Below are positions 8,599 to 17,919 of a stretch of 64,000 nucleotides of DNA, one piece after another (positions within the stretch are counted from its first letter, which is position 1; the number at the start of each line of letters is the position of its first letter). The notes beneath the pieces are model-generated. The model did no database searches. It worked only from the letters and a program-made list of their open reading frames with translations, and was not told where the DNA came from. This stretch comes from Pseudobdellovibrionaceae bacterium (lineage in GTDB: Bacteria; Bdellovibrionota; Bdellovibrionia; Bdellovibrionales; JAMPXM01). The DNA is taken from positions 17,123 through 81,122 of the forward strand of contig JAJTYM010000010.1 in assembly GCA_021463345.1 (NCBI GenBank), given 5' to 3'. Made by a program: the position numbers and the translations under genes.

Positions 8599-9279
8599 TC
8601 AGAACGCGTAGAAGTCCAGATAAATGTTGTCGGCGTGCGCGCCGGTGTTCGAGCGGACCTGCACCATCACCCCATTGCGGCCCCAATCGATGACCGAGCG
8701 AGGGAGCGTGAACGAACCGCTGCGCGCGCGATCGTAACCGCCGAGGCTCTTCAACCCGTAGTTGATCGGGTAACCTTGGGACGAGAGGATGTCGAACTTC
8801 GAGCAATTGTAGACGTTGCGGAAAACGATGTTCACCTGGCCGCCGCGCGTGTTGAGCTCGACCGTGCCGCCGCAGTCGCGGAGATGGGCTGACGTGCGAC
8901 CCGTGGGGCTGAGGACGATGGCGCCGTAGGGGAACGTCGGGCGGGTCGAGGGGTAGTCCGGATACGGGCTCGGGGGATCGCTCGGATACGGATTCGGGTA
9001 GCGGGGGTACGGGTTCGGGTACGTGGGCTCGGGATACGACGTTTCAGAGCTGCAGCGGATGTTGGAGCGGCACTCGAAGTTGTACGTCGAAGGGTTCCGC
9101 GCGCACGCGTCGACGGCGCTTTGGCTGGCCGACCAACTGTCGGCGCTCGAATGCGTGAACGAGCGGCCGTTTGAGTGCGTCGTGCAGGTGGTCCACGCTT
9201 CATAGACCTGGGCTTGGGCTCGGTCCGCTCCGAAAACGGCGGCGACGGCGAGCAAGGAAGCGAAGAAACTGGCTTGCAT
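8599..9279 (-). CDS. Secreted protein with Pro/Tyr-rich linker
   Basis: A 226-residue protein with a signal peptide (MQASFFASLLAVAAVFGADRAQA), a short cysteine-containing domain (residues 25-80), a linker built of repeated P-x-P-Y-P units such as YPNPYPRYPNPYPSDP (residues 85-115) and a C-terminal beta-rich domain of about 100 residues ending DNIYLDFYAF. I do not recognise the C-terminal domain; the alternation of strands suggests a beta-sandwich that may bind surfaces or sugars, which is inference. It is followed by a strong terminator and stands alone. Confidence 0.7.
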   Translation of the reverse strand: MQASFFASLLAVAAVFGADRAQAQVYEAWTTCTTHSNGRSFTHSSADSWSASQSAVDACARNPSTYNFECRSNIRCSSETSYPEPTYPNPYPRYPNPYPSDPPSPYPDYPSTRPTFPYGAIVLSPTGRTSAHLRDCGGTVELNTRGGQVNIVFRNVYNCSKFDILSSQGYPINYGLKSLGGYDRARSGSFTLPRSVIDWGRNGVMVQVRSNTGAHADNIYLDFYAF

Positions 9280-9538
9280 ATTCTCTCCTCGAAGAAAGGG
9301 TGGTTGTGAATCGTGGACTCAAGGGCCTGCGAGGCAAGAGTCAAGCCATCCCGCCCACGGGCATCGCGATGTGACTTACTCGTTTTGATTCGCTTTGGCG
9401 ACACTCATTTGTCAGGGATCATCGGTTTTGTCAGGGCGCGCGGTTCCGTTGGCCGTCATCGGCTGGCGGCGATGGGATTTTTTTCATCGCACGAACCGCG
9501 CGGGGCCACTATGGCACTGTTCCGTGGCGTTGTTCCGT

Positions 9539-10279
9539 TCAGCGGTCCTCGACGAGGACGAGGGAATCCACGAAACGGACTTCATCCTTGCCGCCGCCGA
9601 GCGCGACGCGGATCAGGATTGCCGCCCACGGCGAACCGTCCTTCGTCACCCGGTAGTTGCCGAGGCTGCGGACGCTGCCGATGCCGAGCGCGCGCAAACG
9701 GTTGGATGCGAATTTGAGGAATTTCTTCGGATCGTGGATCTCGTAGCTTCGGGTCGCCGTCGCGAAGACCGTCCAACGGGCGTCGGCTGGCCGCCGCTCG
9801 ACGTTGTCGAACCAATCGCGGAACTCCTCTCGATCGAGGTCCGGCAGTTTCCACGCCCCCGCCTGCGCTGCGGCCAAGGTGCCGCGCGCGTAGGATCTCG
9901 ACCGCGTATCGAAGACGAACGCGTGAGGTCCCTGTTCCACCGAGGGGTCATGGATTTCAAGGCCGATCCGGCCGTCCTCGCAGGCGAGGACCTCGATGGA
10001 GCGTTTCGCGCCTCGCCCGGCCGTGGCCATGGGTGGGAAGTTCTCGTTCAAGGCGTGGGCCTCGAACTCGAATGGGGGGCCGGAGAGCGAAACTCGGATC
10101 AAGCCGAAACGATCGTGGTCGGTTCGCTTCGTGCCGAGTTCGGAGAGGGTCACGATCTCGCGGAACGGCAGCCAGAGGTCGTCGCCGACGAGCGCCGGCT
10201 CGCCCTCGAGCGGGAACGGGAGATCGAACCAAGTGACGGCGGACTGATCGAGGCGCTTGATTTCGGAGGGAGCCGGCAT
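9539..10279 (-). CDS. Protein of unknown function
   Basis: A 246-residue protein from the ATG at 10279 (MPAPSEIKRLDQ). The open frame runs on to 10540, but the extra part has a skewed composition and is probably not translated. There is no signal peptide or membrane segment, so it should be cytoplasmic. The sequence has short beta-strand patterns such as GLIRVSLSGPPFEFEAHAL and VRSLGNYRVTKDGSPWAAILIRVAL. I do not recognise a family. It is transcribed away from the receiver-domain gene at 10476. Confidence 0.6.
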   Translation of the reverse strand: MPAPSEIKRLDQSAVTWFDLPFPLEGEPALVGDDLWLPFREIVTLSELGTKRTDHDRFGLIRVSLSGPPFEFEAHALNENFPPMATAGRGAKRSIEVLACEDGRIGLEIHDPSVEQGPHAFVFDTRSRSYARGTLAAAQAGAWKLPDLDREEFRDWFDNVERRPADARWTVFATATRSYEIHDPKKFLKFASNRLRALGIGSVRSLGNYRVTKDGSPWAAILIRVALGGGKDEVRFVDSLVLVEDR

Positions 10280-10475
10280 CCGGTGAATGTAGGGCCGCCC
10301 CCTCCCCACCGTCAAGGCGCCCTGGTTTCTTTCTCCAGTCGTTCTAATCGAAGCCGCTTCGCGCGCCCTCCCGTATTGAGACGGGCTCCGCAAAAAACTT
10401 TGGTGTTTTCCGGTGAAACCGTACCCTTGAGGAAGGCAGCCGAAATCGCGGTACGTTTGCGGAAGGGTGAAACCT

Positions 10476-10922
10476 ATGGATTTGGATCCCGAAAGCGCGC
10501 GGCCCAAGCACGTTCTTGTCGTCGACGACGACGATGGCATCCGACTGATGCTCGAGACGAAGCTCTCCAGGCTCGGTTACAAGGCGTCCGTGGCCGCCAA
10601 CGGCCTTCATGCGCTCCAGAAGGTGCGCGCCCAGGGAAAAGGCGGAGACAAATACGATCTTGTCATCTGTGACCTCAAAATGCCGGGGATGTCCGGCCTC
10701 GAGCTGATCAAGGCCCTGCGGGCCGAGCCCCTGTACCGATCGCTGCCGGTGTTGCTGATCACCGGTTATCCCGAAAAACAGAAAATCATGGAAGTCGTCA
10801 GGGCCGGCATCAACCGCGTTCTTCTGAAGCCTTTCAAGCACGCCCAGATCATCGCTGTGATCGAGGAGATCCTCAAAAGCCCCGCGAACCTCGACACGGG
10901 CGGCGAGCCGGTCGCCGCCTGA
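10476..10922 (+). CDS. Single-domain response regulator (CheY-like)
   Basis: A 148-residue protein; the ATG at 10476 has GGAAGG 9 bases upstream and is preferred to GTG at 10467. It is a receiver domain with no output domain. The acidic cluster VLVVDDDDGI, the phospho-acceptor aspartate in VICDLKMPGMSG, the threonine in LLITGYP and the lysine in VLLKPF are all present, so it should be phosphorylated. It is tail-to-tail with a hybrid histidine kinase gene, 23 bases away, which may be its partner. The output is unknown. Confidence 0.9.
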   Translation: MDLDPESARPKHVLVVDDDDGIRLMLETKLSRLGYKASVAANGLHALQKVRAQGKGGDKYDLVICDLKMPGMSGLELIKALRAEPLYRSLPVLLITGYPEKQKIMEVVRAGINRVLLKPFKHAQIIAVIEEILKSPANLDTGGEPVAA

Positions 10923-10945
10923 GGACCCCGCCCGCGGCGGTTCCG

Positions 10946-12565
10946 CTAAGCGGGTTTCTTCGCTGGTTTCTCCAAAAGCCGGATCACTTCGGCGAACTCT
11001 TCTTGGTGGACGGGTTTGCCGAGCACGCCGTCGATGCCGTTGCGGAGCGCGGCGAGCTCCGCCGCCTTGTCGGCCGGGTCGGCGGTGATCAAGTAGAGCG
11101 GGGCTTTCGGCAGCAGGCGCCGGATGTCGGCGATCAAGCGGGAAGGGGTCGTGCGCGGCATGGAGGCGTCCGCGAAGACGCCTTCGATCCCGGGATTGAG
11201 CCGGATCTGGCCGAGCAGATCCTCACCGTTTCTGGCTTGCAGGACCTCGTAGCCGTAACGCTGGAGCTTGCCCGCGAGCGCTTGGCGCGAGAAGTCGTTG
11301 TCGTCCGCCACAATGAGGAGGCGTCCCGGCGAAGCGGCGGGCGTGTCCTCGGCGCGGACGAGCGGGAAGATCAGCGCGAACTCGGTGCCGTTCTCGGCCG
11401 AACTTGTGAAGCGGAGGTCGCCGCCGTGGGCCTTCATGATGCCGTAGGACAGAGAGAGCCCGAGCCCCGTTCCTTCTCCGACGGGTTTGGTGGTGAAAAA
11501 CGGGCTCATGACGCGGTCGCGGACGCCCTCGGGGATCGGCGGGCCGTTGTTGTGGACCTTGAGCCGCACGCCAGCCTCGCTCTTTTCAGCGGAGACGCGG
11601 ATCACGCGCGCGCCGGGGTTCCTGCGGAGCGCGTGCACGGCGTTGCTCAGGAGGTTCATGATGATCTGTTCGACCTGGTTCGGGTCGCAGGCGACGGGCA
11701 ACGCCTCGCGCAGCTCCCATTCGACCTGAATGCCGAAATCATCGAGGCGGTGGCGCATGAAATTGAACGCGTCGAGCACCACGTCGCGCGCGTCGACATG
11801 GATCATGCGGAAATCATCCTGCCGCACCATGCGCATCATTCGCGAGATGATCCTGGCCATCCGGTCGGTGGCTCTCAGGATCGGCGCCAGCTGCAGGCCG
11901 AGCTCGCTCCTGGAGAGCTCGCTCTGTTCGAGCAGAAGCTCCATGTTCTCGGCGAACCCTTGGATGATCGCGAGCGGATTGTTGAGTTCGTGCGCGACGC
12001 CCGCCGCGAGTTGGCCGATGTCGGCGAGTTTTGAGATGCGCATGACTTCTTTGAGGGCCGACTCGCGCTCGGTTTGCAGCCGTTTCTGCTCGCTCAGGTC
12101 GGAGAGCGAAAGCAGGAGGAGCGTTTCTCCGGCCGCGCGGATCGAATTCGCCGTTACTTTCACCGCGATCCGGCGGCCGCTGCGCCGGAGCGCCTGCATC
12201 TCGATTTCCTCAAGGACGCTCCTGCCCGCGGGCGGGAGCAGGATTTCGCCGATGGCCTGAACGCGGCGTTTCTCGTCGGCGTGGAAAAGGCGGTCGAGCG
12301 TGAGCTTGGCGAACGTCTCCGGCGTGTGGCCGAGCAGATCCTGGGCGGCTTCGTTGGCGAAGCGGAGCCGGGACCGTTTGCCACGGATGGCGAAGGCGAG
12401 GATCGGCACGTGGACGGAGTTGAAGAGGCGGAAGCGACGGCTTTCGCGGGAACCGGCTCGTCGTCGGGCGCTGCGTTTCGAAGGGGGAGTCGTCACATGA
12501 CCGGATCGGTGCCGGAGCCGTCGCTCTCGAGTCCGGCTGGAGATCCGTCTAACGCTCGTCGCCAA
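10946..12565 (-). CDS. Hybrid sensor histidine kinase (PAS-HisKA-HATPase-REC)
   Basis: Up to 539 residues, soluble, with no membrane segment. The order is a basic N-terminus, a PAS domain (about 45-155), a dimerisation helix with the phospho-acceptor histidine in GVAHELNNPLAIIQGF, the ATPase domain with N-box EQIIMNLLSNAVHAL and G-box GEGTGLGLSLSYGI, and a C-terminal receiver (about 415-535) with acceptor aspartate in GVFADASMPRT and lysine in VLGKPVH. It senses a cytoplasmic signal through PAS. The first possible start is TTG at 12565, with AAGGA directly against it; GTG at 12496 is an alternative, so the N-terminus is uncertain. Confidence 0.9.
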   Translation of the reverse strand: MATSVRRISSRTRERRLRHRSGHVTTPPSKRSARRRAGSRESRRFRLFNSVHVPILAFAIRGKRSRLRFANEAAQDLLGHTPETFAKLTLDRLFHADEKRRVQAIGEILLPPAGRSVLEEIEMQALRRSGRRIAVKVTANSIRAAGETLLLLSLSDLSEQKRLQTERESALKEVMRISKLADIGQLAAGVAHELNNPLAIIQGFAENMELLLEQSELSRSELGLQLAPILRATDRMARIISRMMRMVRQDDFRMIHVDARDVVLDAFNFMRHRLDDFGIQVEWELREALPVACDPNQVEQIIMNLLSNAVHALRRNPGARVIRVSAEKSEAGVRLKVHNNGPPIPEGVRDRVMSPFFTTKPVGEGTGLGLSLSYGIMKAHGGDLRFTSSAENGTEFALIFPLVRAEDTPAASPGRLLIVADDNDFSRQALAGKLQRYGYEVLQARNGEDLLGQIRLNPGIEGVFADASMPRTTPSRLIADIRRLLPKAPLYLITADPADKAAELAALRNGIDGVLGKPVHQEEFAEVIRLLEKPAKKPA

Positions 12566-12738
12566 TCCTTGAAGGCCTCTTTTCGTGAGGGTATTCTCCT
12601 TTGGCTTTCATTCGTGGAATCCACACTTTGGCGTCTGGCTGGACTAAAAGATGAATCGACGAGCCGTCTTCGAAATTGCGGAGAAGGCCGGATCGAGGAT
12701 CGGGACTTAGGGCTAGGACGCGTTCTCAGGAGCATGCC

Positions 12739-15012
12739 ATGGCCAAGATCGAAACCACGCCGGAGATGGTCCGGAAGGTCTACGCGACCACCCGGGAGAA
12801 CTTGAAAATCGCCCGTTCGCGACTCAACCGCCCGCTCACTTTGGCGGAGAAGGTCCTGTTCGGCCATCTGGACGACGCCCGCGGGCAGGCGTTCGAGCGC
12901 GGCAAGAGCTTCCTCATGCTGCGCCCCGATCGCGTGGCGATGCAGGACGCGACGGCGCAGATGGCGATGATGCAGTTCATGCTCGCGGGCAAGGACGAGG
13001 CCGCCGTGCCGAGCACCGTGCACTGCGATCATTTGATCCGCGCGCACGTCGACGCGGCCGAGGACATGGGCACCGCGATGAGCGAGAACAAGGAAGTCTA
13101 CGACTTCCTCGCCACGGCGAGTTCGCGTTACGACATCGGTTTCTGGAAACCGGGCGCCGGCATCATCCATCAGGTGGTTCTCGAGAATTACGCGTTCCCG
13201 GGCGGCATGATGATCGGGACCGATTCGCACACGCCCAACGCCGGCGGCCTCGGGATGGTCGCTGTCGGCGTCGGCGGGGCCGACGCCTCCGACGTGATGG
13301 CGGGCCTGCCTTGGGAAGTGAAGAACCCCGAGCTCATCGGCGTGCACTTGAAAGGCAAGATGAACGGCTGGACGTCGGCCAAAGACGTCATCCTCCGCTT
13401 GTGCGGGATCCTCACCACCAAAGGCGGCACCGACAAGATCGTCGAATACTTCGGCGATGGTTGCGCCTCGATCTCGGCGACGGGCAAGGGCACCATCACG
13501 AACATGGGCGCCGAGCTCGGCGCCACGTGCTCGATCTTCCCGTACGACGACCGCATGGCCGCGTATCTCAAGATCACCGGCCGCGGGGAACTCGCCAAGC
13601 TCGCCGACGAGAACAGGGACCTTCTCGCGGCCGACCCGGAGGTTTTCCGGGATCCGCGCGAGCACTACGATCAAGTCATCGAGATCGACCTCGCGACGCT
13701 CGAGCCGTACCTCGTCGGGCCGCATTCGCCCGATGTCGCGCGCCCGATCAGCCAGGTCGCCAAAGAGGCCAAGGAACAGGGTTGGCCCACGAAGCTCTCC
13801 GCGGCGTTGATCGGCTCGTGCACGAACTCCTCGTACGAGGACATCGGCCGCGCCTCGTTCGTCGCCCAGCAAGCGCTCGACAACGGAGTGAGGATGGGCC
13901 AGCAGTTCATCGTCACGCCGGGCTCCACGCAGATCCAGAACACGATCAGTCGCGACGGCCAGATGCAGGTCTTCAACGCCGTCGGCGCCACCGTGATGGC
14001 CAACGCCTGCGGTCCGTGCATCGGCCAATGGAAGCGCGACGACGTGCAGAGGGGCGCGAAGAACTCGATCGTGACGTCGTTCAACCGCAACTTCCGCGGC
14101 CGCAACGACGATAACCCGGAAACCCTCGCTTTCATCGGCAGCCCTGAGATCGTGATGGCGCTCGGCCTCGCCGGTCGGCTCGACTTCAACCCGATGACCG
14201 ACGAGATCCAGGCGCCCGACGGCAAGCGGTTCAAGTTGCAGCCGCCGCAAGCGCCCGAGCTTCCGGCTCAGGGTTTCGTCGCCGATCCGCACGGTTATCA
14301 GGCCCCGGCCGGCAAGGCGGTCACTGTCGCCGTTTCGCCCGCGTCCGAGCGTCTGCAACTGCTCTCGCCCTTCCCGAAGTGGGACGGGCAGGACGAGATG
14401 CGGGACATGCTCGTGCTCTGCAAGGCCAAAGGCAAGTGCACGACCGATCACATCAGCCCCGCCGGAAAATGGCTCAAGTTCCGCGGTCATCTCGACAACA
14501 TCTCGAACAACATGCTCTTGGGCGCGACCAACGCGTTCACGAACGACGTCGGGACGGGCACGAACCTCCTCACGGGCGATCAAAAGCTCGAGTTCGCGCA
14601 GATCGCGCGCGACTACAAGAAGAAGGGTCAGAAATGGGTCATCGTCGGCGACGAGAACTACGGTGAGGGCTCAAGCCGCGAGCACGCGGCGATGTCGCCG
14701 CGCCACCTCGGCGGCATGGCCGTGATCGTCAAGAGTTTCGCGCGTATCCACGAGACGAACCTGAAAAAACAGGGCGCGCTGGCTCTCCGTTTCGCCAACC
14801 CCGCTGATTACGACAAGATCCGCGAGGACGACAGGCTCGCCGTCAAAGGTTTGCGGTCATTCGCGCCTGGCAAGAACCTCACGCTCGAGATCACGCGCGC
14901 CGACGGTAAGACCGAGTCGGTGGAACTCACTCACACGTTCAACGCCGAGCAGATCAAATGGTTCCAGGCGGGCAGCGCGCTCAACTTGCTGCGCGTGTCG
15001 AAAGGGAACTGA
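12739..15012 (+). CDS. acnA: Aconitate hydratase (mitochondrial-type)
   Basis: A 757-residue enzyme that interconverts citrate and isocitrate in the TCA cycle. The ATG at 12739 follows AGGAGC. The [4Fe-4S] ligands are visible: one cysteine in [11 protein letters not shown] and two in [11 protein letters not shown]. The substrate-binding stretches [11 protein letters not shown] and [14 protein letters not shown] are intact. Length and motif spacing resemble the mitochondrial aconitase branch rather than AcnB. It is divergent from the histidine kinase gene. As an Fe-S enzyme it links to the Grx4-BolA and Fur genes elsewhere in the window. Confidence 0.95.
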   Translation: MAKIETTPEMVRKVYATTRENLKIARSRLNRPLTLAEKVLFGHLDDARGQAFERGKSFLMLRPDRVAMQDATAQMAMMQFMLAGKDEAAVPSTVHCDHLIRAHVDAAEDMGTAMSENKEVYDFLATASSRYDIGFWKPGAGIIHQVVLENYAFPGGMMIGTDSHTPNAGGLGMVAVGVGGADASDVMAGLPWEVKNPELIGVHLKGKMNGWTSAKDVILRLCGILTTKGGTDKIVEYFGDGCASISATGKGTITNMGAELGATCSIFPYDDRMAAYLKITGRGELAKLADENRDLLAADPEVFRDPREHYDQVIEIDLATLEPYLVGPHSPDVARPISQVAKEAKEQGWPTKLSAALIGSCTNSSYEDIGRASFVAQQALDNGVRMGQQFIVTPGSTQIQNTISRDGQMQVFNAVGATVMANACGPCIGQWKRDDVQRGAKNSIVTSFNRNFRGRNDDNPETLAFIGSPEIVMALGLAGRLDFNPMTDEIQAPDGKRFKLQPPQAPELPAQGFVADPHGYQAPAGKAVTVAVSPASERLQLLSPFPKWDGQDEMRDMLVLCKAKGKCTTDHISPAGKWLKFRGHLDNISNNMLLGATNAFTNDVGTGTNLLTGDQKLEFAQIARDYKKKGQKWVIVGDENYGEGSSREHAAMSPRHLGGMAVIVKSFARIHETNLKKQGALALRFANPADYDKIREDDRLAVKGLRSFAPGKNLTLEITRADGKTESVELTHTFNAEQIKWFQAGSALNLLRVSKGN

Positions 15013-15133
15013 TGGAGCCTGGGGTGGTCGGGCCTTCGGCGCGCCTCCCCCGGTTTTCTCCTCCGCTTTTTTACGTGGGCGTTCGCTCGGCCTCGGCCCC
15101 GAGCAGGTTTCGTCGGTTCTCGCGGATCGATTC

Positions 15134-15685
15134 TTAACGCTCGGTTTCGGCCGGCTCCGCGGGGAAGAGGTATTTGGTTTCCACCGCGTTGTCGATGATG
15201 ACGCGGTAGATTTCCATGATAGGGCCGGTGAGTTTCAATTTCTTCTCTTCGAGGTAAGCGAACACCTTCGGATAGACTTTGTACGGGCTGATCGACGGCG
15301 CTCCGTTGAAAACCGCCATGACGTAACGTTTGCGGGGGACTTCGCGGTACAGGAGGCCTTCCGGCAGTTCCGCTGGACTCCAGTCTTTTTCGACGATGCA
15401 GCCTGCGAGGCTTTGCAGGCGGTCTTCGTCGACCTGCCTGGGATCGTCGAGGAATTCGCCGAATGAAAGCCCGCATTTTTCACCGTTGTCTTCTGCCCAA
15501 TTTTCGACCTTGTCGAGCACCGCGACGATCTTGTGGTACGCGCCGACGTGCTTGGCGTACACTTGCCGGTAGGGTCCTTCTTCGCTTTCCGCGACATGGA
15601 CATCCTTCAAGACGCCGAGGCGCAGGCCCAGGGCGGCCGCGAAAGCCGCGATCGTGCCGAGGACGAGGATGATCAGGGTCCTCAT
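15134..15685 (-). CDS. Membrane-anchored GyrI-like domain protein (TEX264-like)
   Basis: A 183-residue protein from the ATG at 15685, which overlaps the stop codon of the upstream gene as ATGA. Residues 3-22 form one membrane helix; the rest is a GyrI/AraC-effector-type domain. The order of segments EEGPYRQVYAKHVGAYHKI, FLDDPRQVDEDRLQSLAGC, a strand RKRYVMAVFNG, SPYKVYPKVFAYLEEKKL and GPIMEIYRV resembles the vertebrate reticulophagy receptor TEX264, which also has one N-terminal helix followed by a GyrI-like domain. Such folds bind small hydrophobic ligands. The function here is unknown. It is translationally coupled to the thioredoxin-fold gene. Confidence 0.75.
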   Translation of the reverse strand: MRTLIILVLGTIAAFAAALGLRLGVLKDVHVAESEEGPYRQVYAKHVGAYHKIVAVLDKVENWAEDNGEKCGLSFGEFLDDPRQVDEDRLQSLAGCIVEKDWSPAELPEGLLYREVPRKRYVMAVFNGAPSISPYKVYPKVFAYLEEKKLKLTGPIMEIYRVIIDNAVETKYLFPAEPAETER

Positions 15686-16242
15686 CGCGTCGACGCTTTC
15701 CACTTGATGTTGCAGCCCATCGAGGGCTTTTGGTCCGGTCGCGGCGGCCGTTCGGCGATCAGCGCGTCGATCGCCTCGGAGAGATCGCGGCGCTGCACGG
15801 CCGCGGGGTCTTTCCAGGAGTCGTCTAGGCGGCCGCGGTATGCGAGCCTCAACCCGGCGTCGTACAAGAAGAAGTCGGGTGTGCAGACCGCGCCGAACGC
15901 GCGGGCGGTCGCTTGTGATTCGTCGTGGAGATAGGGGAAGGGGTATCGTTTTTCAAACGCGCGTTTCTTGAGGTTTTCGAACGAATCGTCCGGGTGGCTT
16001 TCCGCGTCGTTCGAGCAGATGGCGGCGACTTTCACGCCTTTGGCTTCGCATTCTCGGCCAAGGGCGATCAACCGGTCCTCGACGGCTTTCACGTATGGGC
16101 AGTGGTTGCAGATGAACATCACGAGCAGCGCTCGGCCGCCGGCGAAGTCATCCCTGCCGTGAACCTTGCCGTCCACACCGGGCAATCGGAAGTCCGGGCA
16201 CGGCGAACCAAACTCAACCTCAGGTGTATACGTCAGCGCCAT
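15682..16242 (-). CDS. Thioredoxin-like AhpC/TSA-family protein
   Basis: A 186-residue protein from the ATG at 16242, with GGAGGATGG just upstream. It has a peroxiredoxin/thioredoxin fold: a substrate loop GSPCPDFRLPGVDGK, then VMFICNHCPYVKAVEDR with the redox pair at about C45 and C48, then the cis-proline region AVCTPDFFLYDAG. The CNHCPYVK active site marks a widespread subfamily with a typically short, cytoplasmic form, and no signal peptide is present. Its stop codon overlaps the start of the GyrI-like membrane protein. One arm of an inverted repeat begins 9 bases upstream of its start. Confidence 0.88.
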   Translation of the reverse strand: MALTYTPEVEFGSPCPDFRLPGVDGKVHGRDDFAGGRALLVMFICNHCPYVKAVEDRLIALGRECEAKGVKVAAICSNDAESHPDDSFENLKKRAFEKRYPFPYLHDESQATARAFGAVCTPDFFLYDAGLRLAYRGRLDDSWKDPAAVQRRDLSEAIDALIAERPPRPDQKPSMGCNIKWKASTR

Positions 16243-16250
16243 CCATCCTC

Positions 16251-16345
16251 CGTTCCCGCCAAAAGGTGACACGCACCTTTTAGTTCATAACTGCGTTAGA
16301 CGCGCGATTCTACAAAAAGGTGCGTGTCACCTTTTGGCGGGAACG
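16251..16345. repeat. REP-like inverted pair, copy 1
   Basis: A perfect 31-base inverted repeat: left arm 16251-16281, right arm 16315-16345, with a 33-base spacer. Each arm contains the family core AAAAGGTGACACGCACCTTTT or its complement, itself an imperfect palindrome, plus 10 bases of GC-rich flank (CGTTCCCGCC). It separates the thioredoxin-like gene from birA, whose stop lies 4 bases beyond. It could fold as one long cruciform or as two hairpins, and may terminate or insulate transcription. Confidence 0.9.
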
Positions 16346-16348
16346 GCG

Positions 16349-17080
16349 TTATAGGGATTGCCAGGGGATCACGCCGTTGGCGGTGTGAAGTTCGCCTTCT
16401 GCTCCCACTTTTTCGATTCTCGATTCCAGGTTCGGGCGTCGATTGAGCGCTTCGGCCAGCGCTTCGGCATCGGGCTTCGAGAGCTCCGTTTTCACGCCCG
16501 CCGGGAGCGTCGCCATGAAGTTGACGAGCAGAGACCGCAGGAATCGGCCCCAATCCTGTTCGGTGATCGCGCCCTCGTCGCCAAGTTCGGCGGCGAGGCT
16601 GGTTGCGGCCGGGACGACGGCGGGCGCGGCGAGAACGTTCAGTCCGAGACCGACGATCGCGCGCCGTTCATCACCCCGCTCGACGGACTCCACGAGGAGG
16701 CCGGCGACTTTCTTTGCGCCGATGTAAATGTCATTGGGAGCTTTGAGGCTCCAGGGCAGTCTGGGCCAGGTCTTCATCGCCGCTCTGTAGACGGCCAGCC
16801 CCGCGAGGGGCGCGAACACCGGCTGGGGCGGTTTCGTCATATGGAAACTCCACGACGACAGCAGCGCGCCGGGGGCGTCGTTCCATGCGTTCGCTCCGCG
16901 CCCCCGGCCCCCGGTCTGATGGCCGGCCAGGTAGAGAATCGGCGCGAGTTTGGATTTCGCGACCTCGCCGAAATCTTCGCGCGCGAACGTATTGGTGCTG
17001 ACGGCCTCTTCCGCGAACCAGAGCTGAACGCCAGCGGCGCGGGCCCAGGACCGCGTCCACCCGGTGATGCGGTCCTTCAT
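16349..17080 (-). CDS. birA: Biotin--[acetyl-CoA-carboxylase] ligase
   Basis: A 243-residue enzyme from the ATG at 17080, whose ATGA overlaps the stop of nadC. It joins biotin to the carboxyl carrier protein using ATP. Family motifs are the STNTFAREDFGEV start, AGHQTGGRGRGANAW (biotinyl-AMP loop), LSSWSFHM, WSLKAPNDIYIGAKKVAGLLVE (catalytic lysine) and IVGLGLNVL. There is no N-terminal helix-turn-helix, so unlike E. coli BirA it should not act as a repressor. It is the last gene of the overlapping leftward set regulator-nadC-birA. Confidence 0.92.
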   Translation of the reverse strand: MKDRITGWTRSWARAAGVQLWFAEEAVSTNTFAREDFGEVAKSKLAPILYLAGHQTGGRGRGANAWNDAPGALLSSWSFHMTKPPQPVFAPLAGLAVYRAAMKTWPRLPWSLKAPNDIYIGAKKVAGLLVESVERGDERRAIVGLGLNVLAAPAVVPAATSLAAELGDEGAITEQDWGRFLRSLLVNFMATLPAGVKTELSKPDAEALAEALNRRPNLESRIEKVGAEGELHTANGVIPWQSL

Positions 17081-17919
17081 ATCGGCGCGAACTCCGTTTG
17101 CTGCCAGTCGAAGAGCAGGCTCACGTCGGCGCTGGGCGCCGAGTGCGTGAGAGCGCCGACGGAAATGTAATGCACGCCGAGCTCGGCGACGCTCCCCACC
17201 CGGTCGAGGGTCATGTTGCCGCTCGCTTCGGTCTCGACGTGAGCCGGGATGAGGGCGAGGGCTTTTTTGGTGAGTTCGTTGTCCATGTTGTCGAGCAGGA
17301 TGCGTTCGACCCCGAGGCCCACCGCTTCGCGGACTTGCTCGAGCGTCGCGCACTCGAGCTCGAGCGGGGCTCCCGTGTGCTGGCGGATGCGTCCGACGGC
17401 TTTGGAGAGGCCGCCGGCGACCGATATGTGATTGTCCTTGATGAGAACCGCGTCGCTCAGCGACTTACGGTGGTTCATGCCGCCGCCGTGCGCGACCGCG
17501 CGCTTTTCGAGCTCGCGGTACGCCGGGAGGGTCTTACGGGTGTCGAGGATACGCGTCTTCGTGTGTTCCACCTGTTTGACGAAGCAACGGGTGAGCGTCG
17601 CGATCCCCGACAAGTGGCCGATGAAATTGAGCGCGACGCGCTCGGCTTTGAGAATCTGGATCAGGTCGCCCGTGATCGCGCAGATCACTTGCTTGTCGAG
17701 GACGAGGTCGCCTTCCTTGAAATGCCATTGCAGCTTCGCGCTCGGCTCGAGGACGAGCATCGTTTCCTCGAACGGGACCGCGCCGGACAGAACGAGATCC
17801 TCTTTGGCCACGAGGCGCGCCTGCCCGAAGCGAGGCGCGAGAGCGAGCGAGTCGGTCGTGAGGTCCCCGCTCGGCATGTCCTCCTTGAGGGCCGCATGGA
17901 TCAGATCCGTCAGCGTCAT
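17077..17919 (-). CDS. nadC: Nicotinate-nucleotide pyrophosphorylase (carboxylating)
   Basis: A 280-residue quinolinate phosphoribosyltransferase, which makes nicotinate mononucleotide in NAD synthesis. The N-terminal EDMPSGDLTTDSL, the ALNFIGHLSGIATLT segment, the RILDTRKTLPAYRELEK arginine/lysine motif, HGGGMNHRKSLSDAVLIKDNH and the C-terminal ETEASGNMTLD stretch are all conserved. The ATG at 17919 overlaps the stop of the upstream regulator gene by 4 bases, and its own stop overlaps birA by 4 bases, so the three genes should be translated together. Confidence 0.96.
   Translation of the reverse strand: MTLTDLIHAALKEDMPSGDLTTDSLALAPRFGQARLVAKEDLVLSGAVPFEETMLVLEPSAKLQWHFKEGDLVLDKQVICAITGDLIQILKAERVALNFIGHLSGIATLTRCFVKQVEHTKTRILDTRKTLPAYRELEKRAVAHGGGMNHRKSLSDAVLIKDNHISVAGGLSKAVGRIRQHTGAPLELECATLEQVREAVGLGVERILLDNMDNELTKKALALIPAHVETEASGNMTLDRVGSVAELGVHYISVGALTHSAPSADVSLLFDWQQTEFAPI

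Noticed and set aside
12493..14583. Long minus-strand open frame over aconitase
   Set aside because: Antisense to a clearly real gene with intact Fe-S motifs; biased composition only.
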